Of a DNA stretch of 64,000 nucleotides, positions 17,435 through 26,401 are shown piece after piece. The stretch's first letter is position 1; every line of letters begins with the position of its first letter. The stretch comes from CADEED01 sp035995425 (GTDB lineage Bacteria > Pseudomonadota > Gammaproteobacteria > Steroidobacterales > Steroidobacteraceae). The stretch is from assembly GCA_035995425.1 (NCBI GenBank), contig DASYKM010000201.1, forward strand, positions 1 through 64,000. The letters are read 5' to 3'. The position numbers and the translations under genes are program-made. A model generated the notes under the pieces. That model had not been told where the DNA came from, searched no databases, and saw nothing but the letters and a program-made list of their open reading frames with translations.

Positions 17435-19684
17435 ATGGATAAGCGAGTCATACATTTCGATGGCTGGTCCGTGAGCTTCGATTCGGGCGAAATCACTCGG
17501 GATGGCAGCACCCACCGCCTTCAGGACCAGCCTCTGCAGATCCTCGAGGAGCTGGTTTCGCACCCCGGGGACCTGGTTTCGCGCGAACAGCTCATCGCCC
17601 GGCTCTGGCCGACCGGCGTGGTCGAGTTCGACACCGGTCTCAACAGCGCCATGCGCAAGCTGCGCATCGCGCTGGGAGACGACGCCGAAACCCCCCGCTA
17701 TATCGAAACTCTGCCGCGCAAGGGCTATCGGTTCATCGGCCGGATCGAGGAACAAGCGCCTCAGGCCATGAACACGGGCGACGTCCCGACGCTGCCCACG
17801 CATTACGTTCCCACGCAGTTCGAAACCGGCTTAGGTCTCAGCCGGCGCTCGTCCGACCGGCGCGCGCCCTACAAACGGCTCGCCTTGGGGTTCGGCAGCA
17901 TCCTCGTGGCGGCGATCCTCTCGGTGGTCGTCTGGAAAATGCCGGGCAAGCTGTTCCAGGTCGGAGAAGCCAGGGAGAGCTTGCCGACGATCGTGGTGCT
18001 GCCGCTGGTCGACATGAGCGTGGACCAGAGTGAGCAGGCCCTGTGCGACGGCCTCACCGAAGAGCTGTCGAACTGGCTCGCCAACATTCCCACGCTGCGC
18101 GTGGTCGCGCGCACTTCGGCGTTCGCGTTCAAGGACCAGCCGCAGGACGTTCGTACGATCGCGAGGAAACTCGGTGCCACGCACGTGCTCGAGGGCAGCC
18201 TGCGGCGCTCCGGCGACCAATTGCGAATCACGGTGCAGCTCATCGCCGCGGAGACCGGGTTGCACATCTGGTCGAAGCCCTACGACTTCCGGATCGGCGA
18301 CATCTTCGAGATCGAGGAGACGGTATCGCGCTCGGTCGCCGAAGCGATGCACCTGACGCTGTCGAAGGAGACTTCGGAGCTGTGGGCACAGCGCGAGCCG
18401 GAAAAGATGGAGGTGCTCGAATTCTACCTGCTAGGACGCGCGCGCCAGAGCCGGCGCACCGCCGAAGACAACGCGAAGTCCATCCAGTATTTCCGGCGCG
18501 CGGTGGAGGCCGATCCGCAATACATCCCGGCGCTCACCGGACTCGCCGAATCGCTGCTCAACGGGCTGTCGCTCAATCACGCGCCGCTCGAAGACGTGAA
18601 GGCGGAGGTGGAGCCACTGATCGATCGCGCCATGCAGATCAACTCGAACCTCGCCGAAGTGCTGGCCGTGAAGGGCTGGCTGCGCACCGAGGAATTCAGG
18701 TTCGACGAAGCGATGCCGCTGCTGCAGCGCGCGACCAAGCTGAATCCCAACGACGCCGCGAGCCATCGCTTCCTCGGCAACCTGTTCGACCGCCGGGCGC
18801 AGCCGGGCGAAGCGCTGAAACACTATTCAGCCTCGGCGCGGCTCGATCCCATGGACAACATGCCGCACGTGTTCCGCTGCATGGAGCTCGTGGACCTCGG
18901 CGATTACGCCGAAGCCACGGCCGCCTGCGCGCGGGCGCGCGAGCTCGCGCCCACCCACATCTGGGGATTGATGACCACCGGCTGGATCGCGCGCGCGCAG
19001 GGCAAGACGGACGAGGCGATCCGCTGGCTCGACGAAGCCCGCAGGCTGCAGCCGCAGGATACGTATCTTGCGGAGCAGAAAATCGACCTGCTGCTCAACC
19101 AGGGCAAGCCCGCCGCGGCGCGCACTGTGTTGCGCGAGCTGCCTGACGACAGCGGCTTTTTCGCCCTGTCGCGCGAGTCGTCCATCGTCTACGTCGAAGG
19201 CGGCCGCGACGCCGTCAAGGCCTGGCTCGCCGAGCATCAGATGGTCAGCAAGGCCGGCACCGGCGCCGAGCTCGCCGAGCTCGCGCGCCTGCAGCTCATG
19301 GGCGGCGACGCGGTGGCCGCGCGTGCCACGCTGGCGCACGCCGAACGCATCTTGCCGCTGTCGACCGCCGACATGTTCGACGGGAGTCAGATCCGCTTTG
19401 AATATTCAGCGGCGCTGATCCGCGCCGCCATCGAGATCAATGGCGGTGGCGATCGCGCCAAGGCGATGAAGGTACTCGACAACCTAGACCGCCTGCTCGA
19501 TACATACGAGAAGAACGGCGGCGATCACTACGGCCTTTACGTGTTGCGCGCCGAATCTTTCGCCTTGCGCGGCCAGATGCGCGAGGCGCAGGACGCCATC
19601 GACACGGCCTGGAAGAAAGGATGGCGCATGACCTGGCGCCTGCGGCAGGAGCCGTCCATGGCGGGGCTCAAGTTCCCGAAGTAG
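17435..19684 (+). CDS. CadC-like membrane transcriptional regulator: winged helix, TM, TolB/FlgO-like and TPR
   Basis: About 749 residues. Residues 8-105 are an OmpR/CadC-type winged helix (LQILEELVSHPGDLVSREQL, ending in IETLPRKGYRFIG). One transmembrane helix follows near 140-160 (LALGFGSILVAAILSVVV). Residues 180-300 resemble the TolB/FlgO-like domain found in such regulators (LCDGLTEELSNWLANIPTLR, GATHVLEGSLRRSGDQLRI), and the rest is TPR repeats. The ATG at 17435 is preferred over 17420 because GGAAGG sits four bases upstream. It probably senses an envelope signal; targets are unknown. Confidence 0.87.
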   Translation: MDKRVIHFDGWSVSFDSGEITRDGSTHRLQDQPLQILEELVSHPGDLVSREQLIARLWPTGVVEFDTGLNSAMRKLRIALGDDAETPRYIETLPRKGYRFIGRIEEQAPQAMNTGDVPTLPTHYVPTQFETGLGLSRRSSDRRAPYKRLALGFGSILVAAILSVVVWKMPGKLFQVGEARESLPTIVVLPLVDMSVDQSEQALCDGLTEELSNWLANIPTLRVVARTSAFAFKDQPQDVRTIARKLGATHVLEGSLRRSGDQLRITVQLIAAETGLHIWSKPYDFRIGDIFEIEETVSRSVAEAMHLTLSKETSELWAQREPEKMEVLEFYLLGRARQSRRTAEDNAKSIQYFRRAVEADPQYIPALTGLAESLLNGLSLNHAPLEDVKAEVEPLIDRAMQINSNLAEVLAVKGWLRTEEFRFDEAMPLLQRATKLNPNDAASHRFLGNLFDRRAQPGEALKHYSASARLDPMDNMPHVFRCMELVDLGDYAEATAACARARELAPTHIWGLMTTGWIARAQGKTDEAIRWLDEARRLQPQDTYLAEQKIDLLLNQGKPAAARTVLRELPDDSGFFALSRESSIVYVEGGRDAVKAWLAEHQMVSKAGTGAELAELARLQLMGGDAVAARATLAHAERILPLSTADMFDGSQIRFEYSAALIRAAIEINGGGDRAKAMKVLDNLDRLLDTYEKNGGDHYGLYVLRAESFALRGQMREAQDAIDTAWKKGWRMTWRLRQEPSMAGLKFPK

Positions 19685-19873
19685 TCAGCCTTCGTCGTCG
19701 ATTTTCGGCGGCGGCGTCGTTCCCGGTCCGCTCATCATCATCATTGTCGGCGCCGGCAGGCTTCTGGTTTTCCTCGCCTTCGCCTTCGATTTCGCCTTCT
19801 TCTGGCGAATCGGCTTTGACTTCGATTTCGCCTTCGACTTCATTTTCGACTTCTTTTTCTTCGACTTGGCCAT
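19685..19873 (-). CDS. Lysine-rich basic mini-protein, 62 aa
   Basis: The product begins MAKSKKKKSKMKSKAKSKSK and continues with alternating Lys/Ser/Ala for about 40 residues, then a short tail with MMMM and a Pro/Asp-rich end. The basic half resembles the C-terminal tails of histone H1-like bacterial proteins, suggesting nucleic-acid binding. A good Shine-Dalgarno-like GGAAAG lies five bases before the ATG. It follows the small membrane protein gene on the same strand by 10 bases. It may be a DNA/RNA-condensing protein, but low complexity makes homology unsafe. Confidence 0.6.
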   Translation of the reverse strand: MAKSKKKKSKMKSKAKSKSKPIRQKKAKSKAKARKTRSLPAPTMMMMSGPGTTPPPKIDDEG

Positions 19874-19883
19874 GGCGCTTTCC

Positions 19884-20186
19884 TTATGTATCGAGCTTCG
19901 AGGTTTTACGCCCGGTGAGGCGCCCGAGCAAGAGGCCCACGGCGAGTCCGAGCAAGAAATACAACGCGAGTGCACTGTAATACAGGGCGCCCCATTCCTG
20001 GGGCAACAGGTGTTTTCGCAGCAGGTTCCACAACACCACACCGAGCGCCATGACCATGGCCGAGTAGACCGGCCAGCGGAAATACGCGCGGTGGTCGGCG
20101 CGCATGAGCAGCAGCCCGATGAGCATGCCGCAGGCCGTCAGGCCATAGGCGATGAACAGCTCGCGCAACTGCAGCGAGAAGCTCAA
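19884..20186 (-). CDS. Small multi-pass membrane protein, about 100 aa
   Basis: The product carries three or four hydrophobic helices (LFIAYGLTACGMLIGLLLM, VYSAMVMALGVVLWNLL, YYSALALYFLLGLAVGLLLG). I choose a TTG start at 20186 because it overlaps the RNase T2 stop as TTGA and directly precedes the first helix; a longer frame exists but only as antisense-like read-through of the RNase gene. It sits between the RNase T2 and the lysine-rich gene, all on the same strand. No family recognised. Confidence 0.6.
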   Translation of the reverse strand: MSFSLQLRELFIAYGLTACGMLIGLLLMRADHRAYFRWPVYSAMVMALGVVLWNLLRKHLLPQEWGALYYSALALYFLLGLAVGLLLGRLTGRKTSKLDT

Positions 20187-20965
20187 GGCCCCGCCCCGGC
20201 GATGCGAAACGACTTCCCGCACCCGGTGTCGCGCCGCTTCAGGGCATCGCAGTCGAGCGGCGTGCCGGGCCCGCCCAGCGGTCCATCGTTGTCCACGCAC
20301 TGGCGCACCTCGACGAGGTATGGCTCGCGGCGATGCGCGGCCGGCGCGTCGCGCAGCGTACGGCAATGGAAGGTGAGCGAAGCTCCGAAGCCGGGATGAA
20401 ACACATCGGCGACGTCGCGCAGCTCGTCCGTACTGGTCTCACGGCCGGCCAGGGTAGTTAGCTTGGCGCTCAGCACGGCATCCACTCCGCGGGCCAGCCG
20501 GAGCGCCGCGCTGAAATACACGTCGTCATCGAGCCCGCTGCAACGGCCGTGCTCGGCCCACTCGTGCTCGTGGAGCCCGTCGGCGGCTCCGGGCATCAGG
20601 TCCGCAAGCTCGAGCGCCAGCGCATTGTCGAGATCGAGCGGCGGCCCGGGGCAATCGTGCGGAAACGTTCGCGGCTCGTCCCGCTCGGGCCACAGTCCGT
20701 GGATCACCAATGGCCGCTGGCCACCGACGCGACACTCCTGCTGGCGCTCGTGGCCGTCGGCGCAGTAGGCGTTGTGTACTGACAATGCCATTAGATAAAA
20801 GTCGAAGGCCGCTTTCGCCGCTGGCGGTGCCGGCTTTTCTTCCGGTGCCCGTTTGACAGCGCGCGGCGATTGGCTCGCATCGCGCTGCGAAAACCACGCA
20901 ACCAGCGCGCCAATGACCGTGATCGCCAGCGCGAACCATTTCTTGCCCCGTGCGGGTGAATTCAC
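20183..20965 (-). CDS. Ribonuclease T2 family protein
   Basis: This 260-residue protein has an N-terminal membrane anchor or signal sequence (WFALAITVIGALVAWF) and both T2 active-site blocks: CAS I as LVIHGLWPE and CAS II as HEHEWAEHGRCSG, with the two catalytic histidines and the Lys/Glu region. Several Cys suggest disulfides in the periplasm. It uses a GTG start at 20965. Such enzymes degrade RNA in the periplasm or extracellularly for nucleotide scavenging. It is followed by a translationally coupled membrane protein. Confidence 0.9.
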   Translation of the reverse strand: MNSPARGKKWFALAITVIGALVAWFSQRDASQSPRAVKRAPEEKPAPPAAKAAFDFYLMALSVHNAYCADGHERQQECRVGGQRPLVIHGLWPERDEPRTFPHDCPGPPLDLDNALALELADLMPGAADGLHEHEWAEHGRCSGLDDDVYFSAALRLARGVDAVLSAKLTTLAGRETSTDELRDVADVFHPGFGASLTFHCRTLRDAPAAHRREPYLVEVRQCVDNDGPLGGPGTPLDCDALKRRDTGCGKSFRIAGAGP

Positions 20966-21082
20966 CGGCGCGAGAATTCACCCTATTCCCGCGCAATACA
21001 AGCGCCGCAGCCGGGAGGCAGGCGTGCCGACCATATATATTACGCCGGCTGAAAGCCCTTCCAAATTCATCCTCGGGATCCC

Positions 21083-24000
21083 ATGAAACCTTCCGTTCTA
21101 ATTTCCCGTCTCACGATCCTGTTCATTGCCGGCGCTACGGTGCTGTCGGCCCAGACGCTCGAGTTGCAGCCCACCGAGCGCGTCTCCACGCCGGTCATGG
21201 ATGCGGCATCAGACGATGCGACGCTCGCGCTCAAGCGCTTCTCGCTGCCGAAGGGCATGCAGGCGAAGCTGTGGGCCGCCGAGCCCATGCTCGCGAACCC
21301 GGTGGCCATCGATTTCGACGAGAAAGGCCGGCTGTTCGTCTCCGAGACGTATCGATATCGCACCAGCGTGCTCGATATCCGCGACTACATGGGCATGCTC
21401 GAGCTCGACCTCGCCTCGCGCACCATCGAAGACCGCGCGCGCATCCAGCACCAGGTGTTCGGCGCGCAGGCCAAGGATTTCGCCATCGAAGGCGAAGTCG
21501 TGCGCCTCGTCGAAGACACCAACCACGACGGCGTCGCCGACAAGAGCAGCGTCTTCGCCGACGGCTTCAACAGCGAGCTCGACGGCATCGCCTCGGGGGT
21601 ACTCGCGCGCCACGGCAAGGTCTGGTTCACCAACATTCCCAGCCTCTGGTTGTTAGAGGAAGGCGCTGACGGCAAGGTCAGGAAGAACGAGCTGCTGCGC
21701 GGCTTCGGCGTGCGCTACAACTACACCGGCCACGACTTCCACGGCCTGGCAATGGGCAACGACGGCAAGATCTACTACTCGATCGGCGATCGCGGCACGC
21801 ACGTCACCGGCAAGGAGGGCCAGCTGGTCGACTATCCGGATGAAGGCGCGGTGTTCCGCTCCAACCCCGACGGCACCGAGTTCGAGATGTTCGCGCACGG
21901 CCTGCGCAATCCGCAGGAGCTGGTGTTCGACGAGCACGGCAATCTCTTCACCGGCGACAACGACAGCGACCAGGGCGACATGGAACGCCTGGTGTACCTG
22001 GTCGAAGGCGGCGACAGCGGCTGGCGCGTCGGCTACCAGCACGCGCCGCTCGGCAAGGGTGGGCCGTGGATGCGCGAGAACCTGTGGAAGCCCGCGTTCC
22101 CCGGCCGTCCCGCCTATCTATTGCCGCCCATCTGCAACATCGAGGACGGCCCCTCCGGCCTCACCTACTACCCGGGCACCGGCCTCGACCCGAGCTACGC
22201 CGGGCATTTCTTCATCACGCACTTCAAGGGCAGCATTGCGCGCAGCGGCATCCAGACCTACACGGTGAAACAGAACGGCGCGACCTTCGCGCCCACCAGC
22301 AGCCAGCAATTCATGGGTGGCGTGCTACCCACCGACGTCACCTTCGGCCCCGACGGCGTGCTGTATCTTTCCGACTGGGTGGACGGCTGGCCCAAGTCGC
22401 GCAAGGGCCGCATCTACGGCATAACGCCGGTCAACCCGGATCCGCTGCAGGTAAAGCTCAGCGCCGATCTCGCCAAACTACTGGCGGCGGGCTTCACGAG
22501 CATGAGCGTGGCCGACCTCACGGCACTGCTGTCGCATGCCGATCGCCGCGCGCGCCTGGAAGCGCAGCTCGAGCTCGCCTCGCGCGGCGAGCCCAGCATC
22601 AAGGTATTCAGCGTGGTGGCCGGCAACAAATCCGCCAACCCGCTTGCGCGGCTGCACGCCGTGTGGGGCCTGACACAGCTCGGCCGAAAGAGCGCCAAGG
22701 TGGCGCCGGTGCTGGCAAAGCTGCTGAATGACCAGGACGCCGAGGTCCGCGCGCAGGCAGCCAAGGGGCTGGGCGACGTCGGCGATGCCAAATCATTCGA
22801 CACGCTGGTCAAGAAGCTCGCGGACGCCGAACCGCGCGTGCAGTTTTTCGCGGCGCAGAGTCTCGGCAAGCTTCGAAATGCCAAGGGCACGCCGGCGCTG
22901 CTCGCGTTGCTGAAGCGTAACGACAACCGGGATCCGTACCTGCGGCACGCCGCCGCGCATGCACTGGCCCAGATCGGCAAGAACGCGGCGCTCGACGCCG
23001 GTGTGCAGGACACCTCGGCAGCGGTACGGCTCGGCGTCGTGCTCGCCTATCGCGAGCTGCGCGATGCCAATGTCGCCTGGTTCCTCAACGATTCGGAATC
23101 CTTCGTGGTTCGCGAGGCGGCCAGCGCCATCAACGATGCGCCGGTCGAAGCGGCGTACGGCGCGCTCGCGGCGAAGCTGGACGGCGCGCCCATCAACGAC
23201 GAGGCCTACGTCGAGCGCGCCATCAACGCCAACTACCGCATCGGTACGCCGGACAACGCAAAAGTGCTGGCGCAGTACGCCACGCGCAATGGCGCCAACA
23301 CCAGCATGCGCGCCGAGGCGCTGTTGCAGCTCGGACTGTGGGCGCAGACGCCGCAACGCGACCGCATCGTCGGCATCTATCGCCCGCTGCCGAGGCGTGA
23401 TGGCAAGGCCGCGGCCGAGGCGCTGACCGCCATCCTGCCCAAAGTGCTCGGCAAGGGGCCTGAAGCCGTGCAGCTCGCGGCGCTCGAGGCCATCGGCAAT
23501 CTGCAGCTGCGCGAAGCGGTGCCGACGTTGCTCGCGACCGTCGGTAATGAAAGCGCACCCGAGGCGGCGCGCGTGGGCGCGCTCAAGTCGCTCGACTCCT
23601 TCGGTGGCGATGACGTGATGAAAGGCATCGACGCCGCGGAAAAATCCCGCGCCGCCACGCTGCGCCTCGCGGCGCTGCAGATCGCGGCGCGTCGCGCGCC
23701 GGATCGCGCGCTGCCGATCATTCGCCGGCTGTCCGTCGAGGGTTCCGAAGCCGAACAACAGGCTGCGTTTCGCGCCATGGGGCAGCTGCAGGGGCCCGAC
23801 ACGCCGAAGATGCTGGTGGCGGCGCTCGAGCAACTCGCGGCCGGCAAAGTACAACCCGGCGCGCAGCTGGAGCTGATCGAGAGCGCCGAGAAGAGCGAAG
23901 CGCCGGCGGTGAAAGCACGATGGGCGAAACAGCAGGCGGCATGGACCGCGAGCGGCAATGTGCTTGCGCCCTACTCGTTCGCGCTCGCTGGCGGCGATCC

Positions 24001-24502
24001 TCGTCTCGGCGGACGCCAGTTCTTCGAGAACACGGTGTTGCCGTGCGCGCGGTGCCACAAGGTGAACGGTGAGGGTGGTGAGGCGGGTCCCGATCTCTCG
24101 CTGGTCGGCAAGCAGAAGAGCAAGGAATACCTGCTCGAGTCCGTGATCAAGCCCAGCGCGCACATCGCGGCGGGCTTCGACAACGTGACGTTCACGCTCA
24201 AGAACGGTGAAACGGAAACCGGTTCGGTCGCGAACGAGTCGCCCGCGCAGATCGTGCTCAAGCATGCGGACGGAACCACGACCAACATCGATTCCAGCCA
24301 GGTGCGGACGCGCGTGACCGCGCCGTCGTCCATGCCGGAGATCTACGCGCAGGTGCTGACACGCACACAGCTGCGCGACGTCGTGGCGTTCCTGAGCCTC
24401 TACATGCGCGGCGAGCAACCCGCTGCCGAAGTGCCGTTCGGCCAGAGCAATCGCGCGATGAGCTCGGTGAGCAAGGAGTCGGCGCCGGGTGGGCATCCGT
24501 AA
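21083..24502 (+). CDS. Giant secreted haem-binding protein: beta-propeller dehydrogenase-like, HEAT repeats, cytochrome c (PVC-type)
   Basis: The 1139-residue protein starts with a signal peptide (ending VLSAQ). Residues 55-460 form a sorbosone/glucose-dehydrogenase-like propeller (FVSETYRYRT, EVVRLVEDTNHDGVADKS, MFAHGLRNPQELVFDEHGN). Residues 490-930 are HEAT-type helical repeats (LARLHAVWGLTQLG, AEVRAQAAKGLGDVGDA). A C-terminal cytochrome c domain has CARCH at about 988-992. This matches PVC-type haem-binding CxxCH proteins, best known in Planctomycetes and present in some Gammaproteobacteria. A periplasmic sugar-oxidising electron donor is plausible. The next gene overlaps its end by 14 bases. 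Confidence 0.87.
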   Translation: MKPSVLISRLTILFIAGATVLSAQTLELQPTERVSTPVMDAASDDATLALKRFSLPKGMQAKLWAAEPMLANPVAIDFDEKGRLFVSETYRYRTSVLDIRDYMGMLELDLASRTIEDRARIQHQVFGAQAKDFAIEGEVVRLVEDTNHDGVADKSSVFADGFNSELDGIASGVLARHGKVWFTNIPSLWLLEEGADGKVRKNELLRGFGVRYNYTGHDFHGLAMGNDGKIYYSIGDRGTHVTGKEGQLVDYPDEGAVFRSNPDGTEFEMFAHGLRNPQELVFDEHGNLFTGDNDSDQGDMERLVYLVEGGDSGWRVGYQHAPLGKGGPWMRENLWKPAFPGRPAYLLPPICNIEDGPSGLTYYPGTGLDPSYAGHFFITHFKGSIARSGIQTYTVKQNGATFAPTSSQQFMGGVLPTDVTFGPDGVLYLSDWVDGWPKSRKGRIYGITPVNPDPLQVKLSADLAKLLAAGFTSMSVADLTALLSHADRRARLEAQLELASRGEPSIKVFSVVAGNKSANPLARLHAVWGLTQLGRKSAKVAPVLAKLLNDQDAEVRAQAAKGLGDVGDAKSFDTLVKKLADAEPRVQFFAAQSLGKLRNAKGTPALLALLKRNDNRDPYLRHAAAHALAQIGKNAALDAGVQDTSAAVRLGVVLAYRELRDANVAWFLNDSESFVVREAASAINDAPVEAAYGALAAKLDGAPINDEAYVERAINANYRIGTPDNAKVLAQYATRNGANTSMRAEALLQLGLWAQTPQRDRIVGIYRPLPRRDGKAAAEALTAILPKVLGKGPEAVQLAALEAIGNLQLREAVPTLLATVGNESAPEAARVGALKSLDSFGGDDVMKGIDAAEKSRAATLRLAALQIAARRAPDRALPIIRRLSVEGSEAEQQAAFRAMGQLQGPDTPKMLVAALEQLAAGKVQPGAQLELIESAEKSEAPAVKARWAKQQAAWTASGNVLAPYSFALAGGDPRLGGRQFFENTVLPCARCHKVNGEGGEAGPDLSLVGKQKSKEYLLESVIKPSAHIAAGFDNVTFTLKNGETETGSVANESPAQIVLKHADGTTTNIDSSQVRTRVTAPSSMPEIYAQVLTRTQLRDVVAFLSLYMRGEQPAAEVPFGQSNRAMSSVSKESAPGGHP

Positions 24503-25739
24503 AGTCACGCGACGCGGCGTCATCGCGACGGCGCTGGCCGCCGGCGTCGCGGGTGGCGTGCGCGGCGAGGACAAGAAGGTGAGCAAAGCGAGCTGGGATT
24601 CCGTGGTGGTCGGGTCCGGCGTATTCGGCGCCTGGACCGCGTGGCATCTGCGCAAGGCCGGGCAGCGCGTGTTGCTGCTCGACGCGTTTGGCGCCGCGCA
24701 TGCGCGCGCTTCCTCCGGCGGCGAGTCGCGGCTCACCCGCGGCAGCTATGGCAGCGACGAGATCTACACGCGCTTCGCTTTCGATTCCCTGCCGCAGTGG
24801 AAGTGGCTGTCGGACCTGTCGGGGCTGCCGATCCTGCACCAGATCGGCGTGCTGTTCTTCTTTCAGAAGCGCGAGGCGTACGTCGATCAATCGCTCGAAG
24901 TGCATCGCCGGCTGAAGCTGCCCACCATCGAGCTCGATCGCGCCGCGCTCGAGCAGCGCTATCCGCAGGTGTACTGGAAAGACATCGAGGTGGGATTGTT
25001 CGAGCCGGAATTCGGCGTGCTCATGGCACGTCGTGCCGTGCAGACGCTGGTGAAGCAGTTCGTGAAGGCCGGCGGTGAATACCGGGTGGCGGCGGTCAAG
25101 CCGCCCGCCGCGTCCGCCGCGTTGACGCAGCTCGAATTGAGCGATGGGTCCACGGTCTCGGCGGCTAACTACGTATTCGCCTGCGGTCCGTGGCTGCCGA
25201 AGGTGTTTCCGCGCCTGCTCGGGCCGCGGATTTTCCCGACGCGCCAGGAAGTTTTCTTTTTCGCGCCGCCGGCCGGCGACGCGCGGTTTGGACCTGCGGC
25301 CCTGCCCGGCTGGGCCGACTTCAACAACGGCGACATTTTCTACGGCATGCCCGATCTCGAGGCGCGCGGCTTCAAGGTCGCGAACGACAAACACGGATTG
25401 CCCATCGACCCGGATCGCGGCGATCGGGTCGCGTCGCCGGGTGCGCTCGCGGATGCGCGCGCGTACCTGGCAAAGCGCTTCCCGGCGCTCGCGGGCGCGC
25501 AGTTGAACGAAGAGCGCGTCTGCCAGTACGAGAACAGCTCGAACGGCGATCTGCTGATCGACCGCCATCCGACGGCGCCGAACGTGTTGTTAGTCGGCGC
25601 GGGATCCGGTCATGGCTTCAAGCATGGACCCGAGGTCGGGCGCTATGCGAGCGAGCTGCTGACGGCGAAACTGAAAACGGCCGAGCCGCGGTTCAGCCTG
25701 GAAACGAAGGCCGAGCAGCAGAATCGGGCGGTGCACTGA
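24489..25739 (+). CDS. Tat-exported FAD-dependent oxidoreductase (sarcosine-oxidase-like DAO family)
   Basis: The 416-residue product uses a GTG start inside the end of the haem gene. It begins with a twin-arginine signal (TRRGVIATALAAGVAGG), then the Rossmann motif SVVVGSGVFGAWTAWHL and RVLLLDAFGAAHARASSGGE, as in MTOX/sarcosine oxidases; the C-terminal GAGSGHGFKHGPEVG is the FAD-closing motif. Exported flavin oxidase plus a cytochrome-c-carrying partner suggests electron transfer between them, an inference from coupling. Its stop codon is part of an inverted-repeat arm. Confidence 0.87.
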   Translation: MGIRKVTRRGVIATALAAGVAGGVRGEDKKVSKASWDSVVVGSGVFGAWTAWHLRKAGQRVLLLDAFGAAHARASSGGESRLTRGSYGSDEIYTRFAFDSLPQWKWLSDLSGLPILHQIGVLFFFQKREAYVDQSLEVHRRLKLPTIELDRAALEQRYPQVYWKDIEVGLFEPEFGVLMARRAVQTLVKQFVKAGGEYRVAAVKPPAASAALTQLELSDGSTVSAANYVFACGPWLPKVFPRLLGPRIFPTRQEVFFFAPPAGDARFGPAALPGWADFNNGDIFYGMPDLEARGFKVANDKHGLPIDPDRGDRVASPGALADARAYLAKRFPALAGAQLNEERVCQYENSSNGDLLIDRHPTAPNVLLVGAGSGHGFKHGPEVGRYASELLTAKLKTAEPRFSLETKAEQQNRAVH

Positions 25740-25832
25740 AAAAGGGGACATTCCTATTTTCCTGATACCAGGACGTATCGCCTTTGGGTGCACCCTGCTA
25801 TCAGAAAAATAGGAATGTCCCCTTTTTCAGTG
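25734..25832. repeat. REP-like inverted repeat, GGGGACATTCCTATTT core, copy 1
   Basis: Two 32-base arms (25734-25765 and 25801-25832) are reverse complements with one mismatch, around a 35-base loop. The core on either strand is GGGGACATTCCTATTT. Each arm contains CACTGA, which is the last His codon and stop of both convergent genes (the FAD oxidoreductase and the Sel1-like gene). The base of the hairpin ends in CCCCTTTTT, so it could be a two-way intrinsic terminator. Such GGGGACA repeats recall those mobilised by RAYT (Y1) transposases; none is encoded here. Confidence 0.85.
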
Positions 25833-26348
25833 GAGGGAGAGCACCTTCAACATCGCCTCGGCCGCTTGCTTGTCGGCGTCGGTGGAGAAATTGCTGTCCA
25901 GCTCGATCACTTCATGGAGCAATACCATGGCCTTGCGCCGGCCACCCTTGCGCGCCGAATGAATCCGCGCCAGCTCGAGGCAGGCCGATCCATCCTGTAA
26001 TTTCCGCGCGCGCTCGAACCAGCTTATGGCGGTTTTCAGATCGCCGCTGTTGCGGAAATTGATGCCGAGATTGACCGCCGCCGATGAACAGCGAACCCCG
26101 CGACTCTGATTGTTGTAGGCCTTGCGATACCAGTGCGCGGCCTTCTTCAGATCCTTGCGCACCCCGGTGCCATCCGAATAGTAGTTGCCCAGGTTGAGCT
26201 GGCTGCCTTCGTCGCCCGCCTCGGCGGCGGCCAGCAGACACTGGAACGCCGCGCGTAACTCACCGGCTTCCTCGAGATAGTCCGCCGCCGTGAACAGCGC
26301 GTCGATCTGGATCTTGGTGGGCTTCGTCTTGCGAGTTCGCGATTTCAT
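25827..26348 (-). CDS. Sel1-like / TPR repeat protein, 173 aa
   Basis: The product is helical repeats: AADYLEEAGELRAAFQCLLA, then SQLNLGNYYSDGTGVRKDLK with KAAHWYRKAY (a textbook Sel1-like repeat), AAVNLGINFRNSGDLKTAISWFERA and ACLELARIHSARKGGR. There is no signal peptide; the basic N-terminus (MKSRTRKTKPTK) suggests a cytosolic scaffold. Its last His codon and stop lie inside the inverted-repeat arm shared with the convergent gene, so its 3' end may have been altered by that element. Partners are unknown. Confidence 0.75.
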   Translation of the reverse strand: MKSRTRKTKPTKIQIDALFTAADYLEEAGELRAAFQCLLAAAEAGDEGSQLNLGNYYSDGTGVRKDLKKAAHWYRKAYNNQSRGVRCSSAAVNLGINFRNSGDLKTAISWFERARKLQDGSACLELARIHSARKGGRRKAMVLLHEVIELDSNFSTDADKQAAEAMLKVLSLH

Positions 26349-26401
26349 GGACTCTTATAACCCGAAGCGAATACCCTCGCCTCCAAAGGGAGCGAACTCG
26401 C

